Origin: an uncultured Christensenella sp.
GTDB lineage: Bacteria; Bacillota; Clostridia; Christensenellales; UBA1242
Assembly: GCA_949293925.1 (NCBI GenBank)
Contig: CASFFI010000011.1
Location: 1 to 7,737 of the forward strand
DNA length: 7,737 bases
Direction of reading: 5' to 3'
Shown here: piece by piece, positions 1-5,407 of the stretch
How positions within the stretch are numbered: position 1 is the stretch's first letter
How the letters are laid out: every line of letters starts with the position of its first letter
Made by a program: the position numbers and the translations under genes
The notes under the pieces: generated by a model
Told to the model about the DNA's origin: nothing
Database searches by the model: none
The model's input: only the letters and a program-made list of their open reading frames with translations

Positions 1-213
1 AATTTATTAATTATGGACGAACCTACAAACCATCTAGATTTGGAATCAATTACAGCACTTAATAACGGAATGAAAAAATTTCAGGGCAATTTATTATTTA
101 CAACGCACGATGAAGAAATTGTGCAAACTGTAGCAAACAGAATTATAAGGATAAATAAAACAAAAGAATATGATAAATCTACAACATACGAAGAGTATTG
201 TGAGGAAATGTAA
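1..213 (+). CDS. ABC-F family ATPase, C-terminal fragment (YbiT/YkpA-like), 5' end outside window
   Basis: The open frame enters from the left edge and gives the last 70 residues of an ABC-F protein. These are soluble paired-ATPase proteins that act on the ribosome and are not transporters. Visible are the second-domain Walker B and D-loop (LLIMDEPTNHLD, residues 2-13) and the switch histidine in TTHDEE, where most relatives have SHD. The stretch LESITALNNG followed by QTVANRIIRI resembles the YbiT/YkpA subgroup, as known from the family. The protein ends about 30 residues after the H-loop in TYEEYCEEM, so there is no extra C-terminal arm. Walker A, the signature motif, the interdomain linker and the whole first domain lie outside the window. 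Its TAA stop overlaps the ATG of the next gene by one base (TAATG), suggesting co-transcription and translational coupling. The family call is secure; the subgroup is likely. Confidence 0.9.
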   Translation, partial: NLLIMDEPTNHLDLESITALNNGMKKFQGNLLFTTHDEEIVQTVANRIIRINKTKEYDKSTTYEEYCEEM

Positions 214-1418
214 TGATATATGATTTTATAATTATAGGAGGAGGTGCTAGCGGTATGATGGCTAGCATTTCTTTAAAAGAAATGGGTAAAACTGTTTGCA
301 TTTTAGAAAAAAATGAAAAGTTAGGTAAGAAATTATTTATAACAGGTAAAGGCAGATGCAATCTTACAAATTTTAGCGATGTAAAATCACATATCGAAAA
401 CATAGTTACAAATTCTAAATTTATGTTGTCATCACTTTCTAGATTTACACCTAATCAGACTATAGAATTTTTTAACTTAATAGGATTAAAAACAAAGGTA
501 GAAAGAGGGAATAGAGTTTTCCCTACATCTGACAAATCAAGTGATGTTATAAAGGTATTATCTAATAAAATAAATAGTCTAAATGTTGATGTAAAATTAA
601 ATACAGAGGTAATTTCAGTTAAAAAAGACAACAACATATTCAATATTTTGTGTAAAAATGATATTAAATACACTTCATATAATGTAGTAGTTGCAACAGG
701 TGGAATAAGTTATCCTCTGACGGGTTCAACAGGGTTTGGCTATGAAATTGCAAAATCTTTTGGAATAAATGTAACTAATTTAAAGCCCGCATTAGTACCT
801 ATCATATTAAAAGATGATGTAAAATCTTTACAGGGAATCGTTTTAAAAAATGTAAAAGTGAATTGCGAAAAATACAACTCTGAAATAGGCGAAATTTTAT
901 TCACTGATAAAGGTGTGAGTGGACCACTAATTTTATCACTTTCTAGTCGGCTTAATAAATTAGAAAATCTTCAAGGCAAAATTTTATCAATAGACTTAAA
1001 GCCAGGGCTTAACATTCAAATGCTAGAGAATAAATTTGAAAGAGAGTTAAAATCAGTTGAATTTAAAAATAAATATATATCAAATTATTTAAAAACTTTG
1101 ATGCCAACTAATTTTGTAAAATTTTTTATGAAAAAATTAGAATTAAATGATACAACCTCTAAATTGCTAAATAAATCAGATATCGAAAAAATTTTCAAGG
1201 GTTTGAAATCATTAAATTTAGTTATAGATAAATTAGATAATATCTCAAATGGTATAATTACTTCAGGTGGGGTGGATTGCAAAGAAATATATCCTAAAAA
1301 TATGGAATCTAAAAAAGTAGAGGGCTTGTATTTTATAGGTGAAGTAATAGACGTAGATGCTCTAACTGGCGGATTTAATCTTCAAATTGCTTGGTCAACA
1401 GCAAAATCAATTTCATAA
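213..1418 (+). CDS. HI0933/BaiN-RdsA family NAD(P)/FAD-dependent oxidoreductase
   Basis: The product is a cytoplasmic flavoprotein of 401 residues, normal length for the HI0933-like family (E. coli YhiN/RdsA, clostridial BaiN). The N-terminal Rossmann FAD site is clear: FIIIGGGASG at residues 5-14, with the acidic strand-2 end at E32. The family signature KLGKKLFITGKGRCNLTN spans 36-53. The C-terminal FAD-closing block GEVIDVDALTGGFNLQIAW lies near residues 376-394. In between, ATGGISYPLTGSTGFGYE is another family block. The substrate is not known for most members; databases often name them aminoacetone oxidase or BaiN, and neither activity can be inferred here. The start at 213 is chosen because the protein begins right at the FAD motif and the ATG overlaps the upstream stop, so translation probably depends on coupling to the ABC-F gene. 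No terminator is seen after the TAA. Confidence 0.93.
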   Translation: MIYDFIIIGGGASGMMASISLKEMGKTVCILEKNEKLGKKLFITGKGRCNLTNFSDVKSHIENIVTNSKFMLSSLSRFTPNQTIEFFNLIGLKTKVERGNRVFPTSDKSSDVIKVLSNKINSLNVDVKLNTEVISVKKDNNIFNILCKNDIKYTSYNVVVATGGISYPLTGSTGFGYEIAKSFGINVTNLKPALVPIILKDDVKSLQGIVLKNVKVNCEKYNSEIGEILFTDKGVSGPLILSLSSRLNKLENLQGKILSIDLKPGLNIQMLENKFERELKSVEFKNKYISNYLKTLMPTNFVKFFMKKLELNDTTSKLLNKSDIEKIFKGLKSLNLVIDKLDNISNGIITSGGVDCKEIYPKNMESKKVEGLYFIGEVIDVDALTGGFNLQIAWSTAKSIS

Positions 1419-1445
1419 AAATTGCAAGAATTATTTAAAAATTTG

Positions 1446-1487
1446 TTAAAATTTAATAAAAAATCGTAAAAAATTGATAAATTTTAA
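1446..1487. repeat. 10-bp perfect A/T inverted repeat between flavoprotein gene and plsC
   Basis: TTAAAATTTA at 1446-1455 and its exact reverse complement TAAATTTTAA at 1478-1487 are separated by 22 bases. The arms contain no G or C and no T-run follows, so it is a poor intrinsic terminator. It could be a weak RNA fold in the intergenic leader of plsC. In DNA this A+T-rich, chance is a real alternative. Confidence 0.35.
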
Positions 1488-1514
1488 TATGTTTTCGCAT
1501 AAAAGGGGATAATT

Positions 1515-2117
1515 ATGTTTATTGTATATTTTTTAATATTATTTTTACCGGTTACTATTTTTCTACCTACATTTTTAAAATTTAAAGGTACTCAAAGCAA
1601 AGTTATTGTAAAAAAAAGCAAATGTGTCATAGTGTCTAATCATATGTCAATTTTTGACCCAGTAATTTTACAGATGAGATTAAAAAAGAAAATATTTTTT
1701 CTAGCTAAAATTGAGGCGTTTAAAAATAAACTATTTTCTTGTATTTTAAAAAAGTTAGGAGCAATTCCTGTGGATAGAAAAAATCCGTCAATTAGTTCTA
1801 TTAAAAATTCGATAAAGGTACTAAAAGATAATAAGCCTCTTTGCGTTTTTGTTCAAGGAACTAGGTCGAAATCTGCATTAATAAAAGAAGGAGAGGTTAA
1901 AGAAGGCGCAGGTATGTTTGCTCTTAAAGAAGATGCACCTATTATACCTATAGCGTTTACAAAAAAGGTTGGATTTTTTAGGTTTTCAAAAATTGTAATA
2001 GGTGATCCTATTTATTTGGACAAAAACAAAGTAGGGGACAAAGAGTATTTATTAGAAGTGTCAAATCTCATAAGAGATAAAATTAACGAATTAATAATTA
2101 ATGATAAAAAAGATTAA
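1515..2117 (+). CDS. plsC: 1-acyl-sn-glycerol-3-phosphate acyltransferase (PlsC family), short form
   Basis: PlsC transfers an acyl chain to 1-acylglycerol-3-phosphate to make phosphatidic acid at the inner face of the membrane. The product has 200 residues, at the short end for the family. Residues 1-20 are a hydrophobic membrane segment. The catalytic block NHMSIFD (42-48) has the H-x4-D pair H43/D48. Motif II is GAIPVDR (82-88), and motif IV is PIIPIAF (142-148). Motif III, usually FPEGTRS, reads FVQGTRS (112-118), so the glutamate thought to help bind the glycerol phosphate is a glutamine (Q114). The start is supported by AAGGGG (about 1503-1508) a few bases upstream of the ATG. In many Clostridia a flavoprotein of the preceding type is followed by cmk and then plsC; here cmk is missing. 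The gene may be read through from upstream, as no convincing promoter was found in the 96-base gap. Confidence 0.87.
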   Translation: MFIVYFLILFLPVTIFLPTFLKFKGTQSKVIVKKSKCVIVSNHMSIFDPVILQMRLKKKIFFLAKIEAFKNKLFSCILKKLGAIPVDRKNPSISSIKNSIKVLKDNKPLCVFVQGTRSKSALIKEGEVKEGAGMFALKEDAPIIPIAFTKKVGFFRFSKIVIGDPIYLDKNKVGDKEYLLEVSNLIRDKINELIINDKKD

Positions 2118-2534
2118 ATATTGAAAATTTAAATATGCAATAAATAATTTAAGATTGTAAATATCAATTATATCTATATGTAGTGATTATCAGATAAATT
2201 TTGAATATATAGTGAATGTAAATTTTATATTTTATATTACCTTATCTTTTATTATTTTAATACAAATCATAAAAAATGTACGGACTGATAATTAAATTGT
2301 AAATATATCACATTATTGAATTTAAAATGATATATCATATCACATATAATAATTTTATTAAAATATTAAATTCATATATATATTTAATAATTGATTTGTT
2401 ATCTTAATTATAAGATTATATATTACATATAGTTATCAGCCAAATTACAAAGTAAAAGTTATATTTCAATTTAAAAATAATGATGTTTTAAATTATATTT
2501 TTTTGTAATGAAGCTAAAATTTATTAAAAAAGTG
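2118..2534. other. Long A+T-rich intergenic region with no gene
   Basis: No open frame with a ribosome binding site and no structured RNA was recognised. Contents worth recording: a perfect 12-bp palindrome ATGATATATCAT at 2327-2338; an 8-bp A/T hairpin with arms at 2364-2371 and 2382-2389; and the heptamer TTATCAG at 2187-2193 and 2433-2439, with its reverse complement CTGATAA at 2285-2291. No clear terminator follows plsC. Confidence 0.5.
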
Positions 2535-2563
2535 TTGACAAAAATAAAGATATAAATTATAAT
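2535..2563 (+). promoter_or_regulatory. Consensus housekeeping-type promoter of rpsP
   Basis: The -35 hexamer TTGACA (2535-2540) and the -10 hexamer TATAAT (2558-2563) both match the sigma-A/sigma-70 consensus perfectly, with the ideal 17-base spacer. Transcription would start near 2570, giving a leader of about 30 bases ending in the rpsP ribosome binding site AAAGGAG (2588-2594). Confidence 0.92.
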
Positions 2564-2599
2564 GTAAAGGTAAAATACTTTACAGATAAAGGAGTTGTT

Positions 2600-2896
2600 A
2601 TGGCTGTTAGAATTAGACTTACAAGACTTGGCGACAAGAAAAGTCCATTTTATCGTGTAGTTGTTGCTGATTCAAGAACTGCTCGTGATGGTAAGGTTAT
2701 TGATACATTAGGAACATATAACCCATTAAAAAATCCAGCTGAAATTAAAATTGATAGCGAAAAAGCAAAGGCATGGATTTTCAAAGGTGCTGAACCTACT
2801 GAAACTGCAAAATCAATATTGCAAACTATCGGAGTAATTGAAGTAAAAGGCAACTCTGCAACAAAGACTAACGATAAGAAAAAGAAAAAAAATTAA
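2600..2896 (+). CDS. rpsP: 30S ribosomal protein S16
   Basis: S16 is a small-subunit protein that binds 16S rRNA and is needed for 30S assembly. The 98-residue product starts with the family hallmark MAVRIRLTRLGDKKSPFYR and continues with VVADSRTARDGKVIDTLGTYNPL, diagnostic of S16. The conserved core ends near residue 85. A lysine-rich tail (TKTNDKKKKKN) makes it slightly longer than typical 80-90 residue members. The ATG has AAAGGAG five bases upstream. In most Bacillota rpsP lies in an operon with a KH-domain protein gene, rimM, trmD and rplS. Here it stands alone between a perfect promoter and an intrinsic terminator overlapping the stop codon, so it is a one-gene unit. Confidence 0.98.
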   Translation: MAVRIRLTRLGDKKSPFYRVVVADSRTARDGKVIDTLGTYNPLKNPAEIKIDSEKAKAWIFKGAEPTETAKSILQTIGVIEVKGNSATKTNDKKKKKN

Positions 2897-2918
2897 TCGC
2901 AAGTTAGCGATTTTTTTT
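2895..2918 (+). terminator. Intrinsic terminator of rpsP
   Basis: A perfect 6-bp stem, AATCGC (2895-2900) with GCGATT (2907-2912), has a six-base loop and runs into eight consecutive T residues (2911-2918). The left arm begins inside the rpsP stop codon, so the terminator is packed directly against the gene. Confidence 0.88.
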
Positions 2919-3074
2919 AGTTTCTATTGCCTTTTTAATATTAATATGTTAGACTTTAATAGAGTCTTAATTTTTAATATGATATTGAAAATTTGATAAT
3001 ATATAAAATTATTAATTCTATATTAAATTATTAAAAAGAAAGCATTAAATTTAAAAATAAAGAATTCATTAAAT
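2919..3074. other. A+T-rich spacer upstream of tRNA-Arg
   Basis: No gene is seen. A 5-bp inverted repeat AGACT (2951-2955) / AGTCT (2963-2967) followed by a T-rich stretch might be a weak second terminator. TTGATA at 2993-2998 could be a -35 element for the tRNA, but only poor -10 candidates (for example TTCTAT at 3016-3021) lie at a suitable distance, so no promoter is called. Confidence 0.35.
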
Positions 3075-3150
3075 GATCTCGTAGTAAAACAGGATATTAC
3101 GGTTCCCTCCTAAGGAATTGTTCTGGGTTCGAGTCCCGGCGGGGTCACCA
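3075..3150 (+). tRNA. tRNA-Arg, anticodon CCU, CCA end encoded
   Basis: A complete 76-base cloverleaf can be folded by hand. The acceptor stem pairs GATCTCG (3075-3081) with CGGGGTC (3141-3147 region) through two G-U wobbles. The D stem pairs GTAA with TTAC around a nine-base loop containing the invariant GG. The anticodon stem pairs GTTCC (3102-3106) with GGAAT (3114-3118), and the seven-base loop CTCCTAA has anticodon CCT at 3109-3111, reading the AGG arginine codon. The variable region is four bases. The T stem CTGGG/CCCGG closes the standard TTCGAGT loop. The discriminator A is followed by encoded CCA (3148-3150). Seven T residues follow at 3151-3157 and probably end transcription. The gene is a G+C island in A+T-rich DNA. 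Confidence 0.94.
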
Positions 3151-3561
3151 TTTTTTTATTTTATTAAACTAAGATGAATTTTAAAATTTTACAATTAACT
3201 AAGTATTATATTGCATTATAAAGGTCAACATAATAACCTTTTAAAAATCGAACTAGGGATTTTCATAATCAGCAAAATTAGTACAGAATTAATTAAATTT
3301 TATTAATCTTAATAAATTTATATTAATCAATTGAGTTATATTGATTTAATTTTATTTATATTAATTAAATAAATTATTAAATTATATTAATAAATTTTAT
3401 TGATTAGGATTATATTAACAATATTATTCATTATAATCTATTTTACTATATTAAATTTAATAGTTTTAAATATCTTTATAGATAATTTTAAAATTTTTAA
3501 CTACTAACTTAATATTAATTTAAAATATTGTATAAAATGTTTTTATAGTTAGGGGGAAAAT
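3151..3561. other. Gene-free A+T-rich region between tRNA-Arg and rpmF terminator
   Basis: No coding region with a ribosome binding site is seen. Two successive small hairpins lie at 3220-3241 (AAAGGT/ACCTTT) and 3244-3263 (AAAATC/GATTTT), neither followed by a good T-run. A cluster of a 10-base A+T repeat (listed separately) occupies 3318-3419. Confidence 0.5.
3318..3419. repeat. Cluster of five TTATATTRAY-type decamers
   Basis: TTATATTAAT occurs exactly at 3318-3327, 3356-3365 and 3382-3391, with single-base variants TTATATTGAT at 3336-3345 and TTATATTAAC at 3410-3419. All five are in the same orientation, at start-to-start distances of 18, 20, 26 and 28 bases. A looser sixth copy (CTATATTAAA) starts at 3446. 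Function is unknown. They may be remnants of a degraded tandem repeat, binding sites for an A+T-recognising protein, or low-complexity drift. Confidence 0.5.
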
Positions 3562-3598
3562 AAAAAAACCACTTGAAGTTTTTTCACTTTTAAGTGGC
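3562..3598 (-). terminator. Intrinsic terminator of rpmF
   Basis: Read on the minus strand, just after the rpmF stop, CCACTT (3597-3592) pairs with AAGTGG (3574-3569), extendable by a G-U pair. The loop is long, and seven T residues (3568-3562) follow. Confidence 0.82.
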
Positions 3599-3790
3599 TT
3601 ATTTTTGTTCGTCTTTTTTAACTCTCTCAACGCCATTATAGTATCCGCACTTTTTGCATACTAAGTGTGCAACTTTTAATTCGTGGCAATGAGGACATTC
3701 TACAAGGTTTGCACTTGATAATTTTTTATTCTCAGCGTGTCTTCTAGAATCGCGTCTAGCTTTACTTACCTTTCCCTTAGGAACTGCCAT
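3599..3790 (-). CDS. rpmF: 50S ribosomal protein L32, zinc-ribbon form
   Basis: L32 is a small structural protein of the large ribosomal subunit. The 63-residue product begins with MAVPKGKVSKARRDSRR, the standard start of the family. It carries four cysteines in two CxxC pairs (C32/C35 and C45/C48), the zinc-binding version; many bacteria also have a cysteine-free paralogue used in zinc starvation. A longer frame can be opened from an ATG at 3802. It is rejected because it adds four residues not found in the family and because that ATG abuts the GGAGG Shine-Dalgarno (3800-3796), which sits five bases from the ATG at 3790. In many Bacillota rpmF follows yceD (DUF177) and precedes plsX; neither is adjacent here. 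It has its own promoter and terminator and is divergent from ackA. Confidence 0.97.
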   Translation of the reverse strand: MAVPKGKVSKARRDSRRHAENKKLSSANLVECPHCHELKVAHLVCKKCGYYNGVERVKKDEQK

Positions 3791-3795
3791 ATTTA

Positions 3796-3800
3796 CCTCC
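3796..3800 (-). promoter_or_regulatory. Shine-Dalgarno that fixes the rpmF start
   Basis: GGAGG on the minus strand lies five bases before the ATG at 3790 and directly follows the alternative upstream ATG (3802-3800, sharing its last G). It can serve only the downstream start, so L32 begins at MAVPK. Confidence 0.85.
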
Positions 3801-3881
3801 ATATTATTTCCACTTATGAAGATATGATTATTAAGATTATAAATAAAAATAAATTAAATAGTTAAATTATAAAAATTCATA

Positions 3882-3901
3882 AACCCCAAGTCGTGGATTT
3901 C
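3882..3901 (-). promoter_or_regulatory. Possible 5'-end hairpin in the rpmF leader
   Basis: A few bases after the predicted start, the minus strand reads AAATCC, then about eight bases, then GGGTTT. This is a six-base-pair stem with one G-U pair, almost at the very 5' end of the mRNA, and it is one of the few G+C-containing spots in the leader. It could stabilise the transcript or bind a regulator such as a ribosomal protein. No known family is recognised. Confidence 0.35.
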
Positions 3902-3912
3902 TTTACTTAAGT

Positions 3913-3941
3913 ATTCTATCTAAAAATTTGATTTTTGTCAA
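3913..3941 (-). promoter_or_regulatory. Promoter of rpmF
   Basis: On the minus strand a perfect -35 TTGACA (3941-3936) is followed after exactly 17 bases by TAGAAT (3918-3913), five of six matches to the -10 consensus. The start would be near 3906, giving an unusually long leader of about 115 bases before the L32 start codon. Confidence 0.85.
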
Positions 3942-3991
3942 TAACTTTTATAAAGTTTTTATAATTTTATCTACAAATTAAATTAAAATAA

Positions 3992-4020
3992 TTGCAAAAA
4001 AAAATTATATAGTGTAATAT
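3992..4020 (+). promoter_or_regulatory. Probable promoter of ackA
   Basis: TTGCAA (3992-3997), 17 bases, then TAATAT (4015-4020) is the best-placed promoter, with a start near 4027 and a leader of about 30 bases. A second candidate is TTGTCA (3935-3940) with TATAAT (3960-3965) at a long 19-base spacing. Its -35 overlaps the -35 of the divergent rpmF promoter. Confidence 0.55.
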
Positions 4021-4058
4021 AAAACAAACGGCTATCGCCTGTAATTTAAGGAGAAAAG

Positions 4059-5261
4059 ATGAAAATTTTAGTTATTAACTCTGGTTCAACTTCTTTAAAA
4101 GCACAATTGGTTGACCCTGAAAAAAGACACGTTTATGCGAATATTACAATTAGAAAGATTGGGTTAAAAGAGCCTTATATTAAATATAAAGCGGAAAACA
4201 AAGATGAAGTTAAAGGAGTAATAGATATTACTGATCACAAGGGCGCTTTAGAAGTCTCTATAAATTATTTATTAGATAAAAAATTTGGTGTTATTAAATC
4301 TCTTGATGAAATTGATGCAATAGGACACAGAATGGTGCATGGTGGCGAAGAATTTACTTCTAGTGTTGAAGTAACAAATGCAGTTTTGAAAAAATTAAAA
4401 CAAATTGTAGATATGGCACCTTTACATAATCCCGCTGCAATTATGGGAATGGAAGCGTCAATGTCACTTATGCCAAATAAGAAAAATGTAGTAGTATTTG
4501 ATACAGCATTTCATTCAACAATGCCAGAAATTGCGTATTTATATGCTTTGCCACTCAATATGTATGAGGATTATAAAATTAGAAGATATGGTTTCCACGG
4601 AACAAGCCATAGGTATGTATCGGGCGAACTTGCAAAAATAGTAGGTGGACTAAAAGGTAAAAAAGTTATTTCTTGTCATTTGGGTGGTGGTAGTAGTGTT
4701 ACCGCTATAATTGACGGAAAAAGCATTGATACATCTATGGGTTATACTCCACTTGCAGGTGTTGTGATGGGCTCACGCTCTGGGGATATTGACCCAGCTA
4801 TAATTGAAGTTATTATGAATAAAACAAAAATGTCTATTGGCGAAACTATTAGCTTTTTAAATAAAGAATGTGGTATTCAAGGCATTTCAAATTTAAGTTC
4901 AGATATGATGGATATAGAAAAGAATATAACTGACCCTAAATGCAAACTTGCTTTTGATATGATGAATTATTCAATTAAAAAATATATTGGTGCATACGCC
5001 TCTGTTATGAATGGAGTAGATTATATCATATTCACTGGCGGAATAGGCGAAAATGACGAATTAGTGCGACAAGAAATTTTAAAAGATTTAACTTATTTGG
5101 GTATAGAATTAGATGAAAAGAAAAATTTAAATTTACCTAGAAACACTATAGAACTAATTACAACTCCAAAATCAAAAGTTAAAGTATATCGAATACCTAC
5201 TGATGAAGAATATCTAATTGCGCTAGACACTATGAATATAGCAAAAAACTCTAATAAATAA
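4059..5261 (+). CDS. ackA: Acetate kinase
   Basis: AckA interconverts acetate plus ATP and acetyl phosphate plus ADP, normally the ATP-yielding last step of fermentation to acetate in the cytoplasm. The 400-residue length is standard. Catalytic and binding residues known from Methanosarcina AckA are in place: N7 and the phosphate motif NSGSTSLK (7-14), R91 in GHRMVHGG, H123 in PLHN, D148 in FDTAFH, H180 in RRYGFHGTSH, the CHLGGGSS loop (206-213), R240 in MGSRSGD, TGGIGEN (326-332) and E383/E384 in PTDEE. AAGGAG (4048-4053) lies five bases before the ATG. The usual partner pta, phosphate acetyltransferase, is not next to it, so acetyl phosphate must come from elsewhere in the genome or another route. 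The gene is divergent from rpmF and appears to be a single-gene unit. Confidence 0.98.
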   Translation: MKILVINSGSTSLKAQLVDPEKRHVYANITIRKIGLKEPYIKYKAENKDEVKGVIDITDHKGALEVSINYLLDKKFGVIKSLDEIDAIGHRMVHGGEEFTSSVEVTNAVLKKLKQIVDMAPLHNPAAIMGMEASMSLMPNKKNVVVFDTAFHSTMPEIAYLYALPLNMYEDYKIRRYGFHGTSHRYVSGELAKIVGGLKGKKVISCHLGGGSSVTAIIDGKSIDTSMGYTPLAGVVMGSRSGDIDPAIIEVIMNKTKMSIGETISFLNKECGIQGISNLSSDMMDIEKNITDPKCKLAFDMMNYSIKKYIGAYASVMNGVDYIIFTGGIGENDELVRQEILKDLTYLGIELDEKKNLNLPRNTIELITTPKSKVKVYRIPTDEEYLIALDTMNIAKNSNK

Positions 5262-5286
5262 GGTATAAATTTTTAAAAAACCTTTT
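5260..5286 (+). terminator. Weak terminator candidate after ackA
   Basis: AAGGT (5260-5264, overlapping the stop codon) pairs with ACCTT (5280-5284). The loop is A+T-rich and may fold further, and it is followed by only a short broken T-run. It is in the right place but weaker than the other terminators in the window. Confidence 0.4.
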
Positions 5287-5354
5287 GTTAATTTGTCTTA
5301 CTATTTCTTATTTAATTAATTTTATGTTGTTTTGATTAATTTTATCTTTACATA

Positions 5355-5383
5355 TTGACAAATGCCTTATATTCATTTATTAT
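5355..5383 (+). promoter_or_regulatory. Strong promoter of the orphan coiled-coil gene
   Basis: A perfect -35 TTGACA (5355-5360), a 17-base spacer and TATTAT (5378-5383, five of six matches) lie just upstream of the gene. Transcription would start near 5390, leaving a very short leader with the AAGGAGG ribosome binding site at 5395-5401. Confidence 0.86.
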
Positions 5384-5407
5384 AAAAGCATTTTAAGGAG
5401 GAATTTT

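Noticed and set aside
2118..2599. Replication origin in the A+T-rich gaps
   Set aside because: No DnaA boxes (TTATNCACA or complement) were found and no origin-linked genes are nearby; A+T richness alone is not evidence.
3244..3263. TCGAAC followed by AGGGA looking like an antisense T-arm of a decayed second tRNA
   Set aside because: No closing T stem, acceptor or anticodon arm can be built on either strand; it is only a short A+T hairpin.
3791..3802. Upstream ATG giving L32 four extra residues
   Set aside because: The ATG abuts the Shine-Dalgarno itself and the family starts at MAVPK, so the start at 3790 is preferred.
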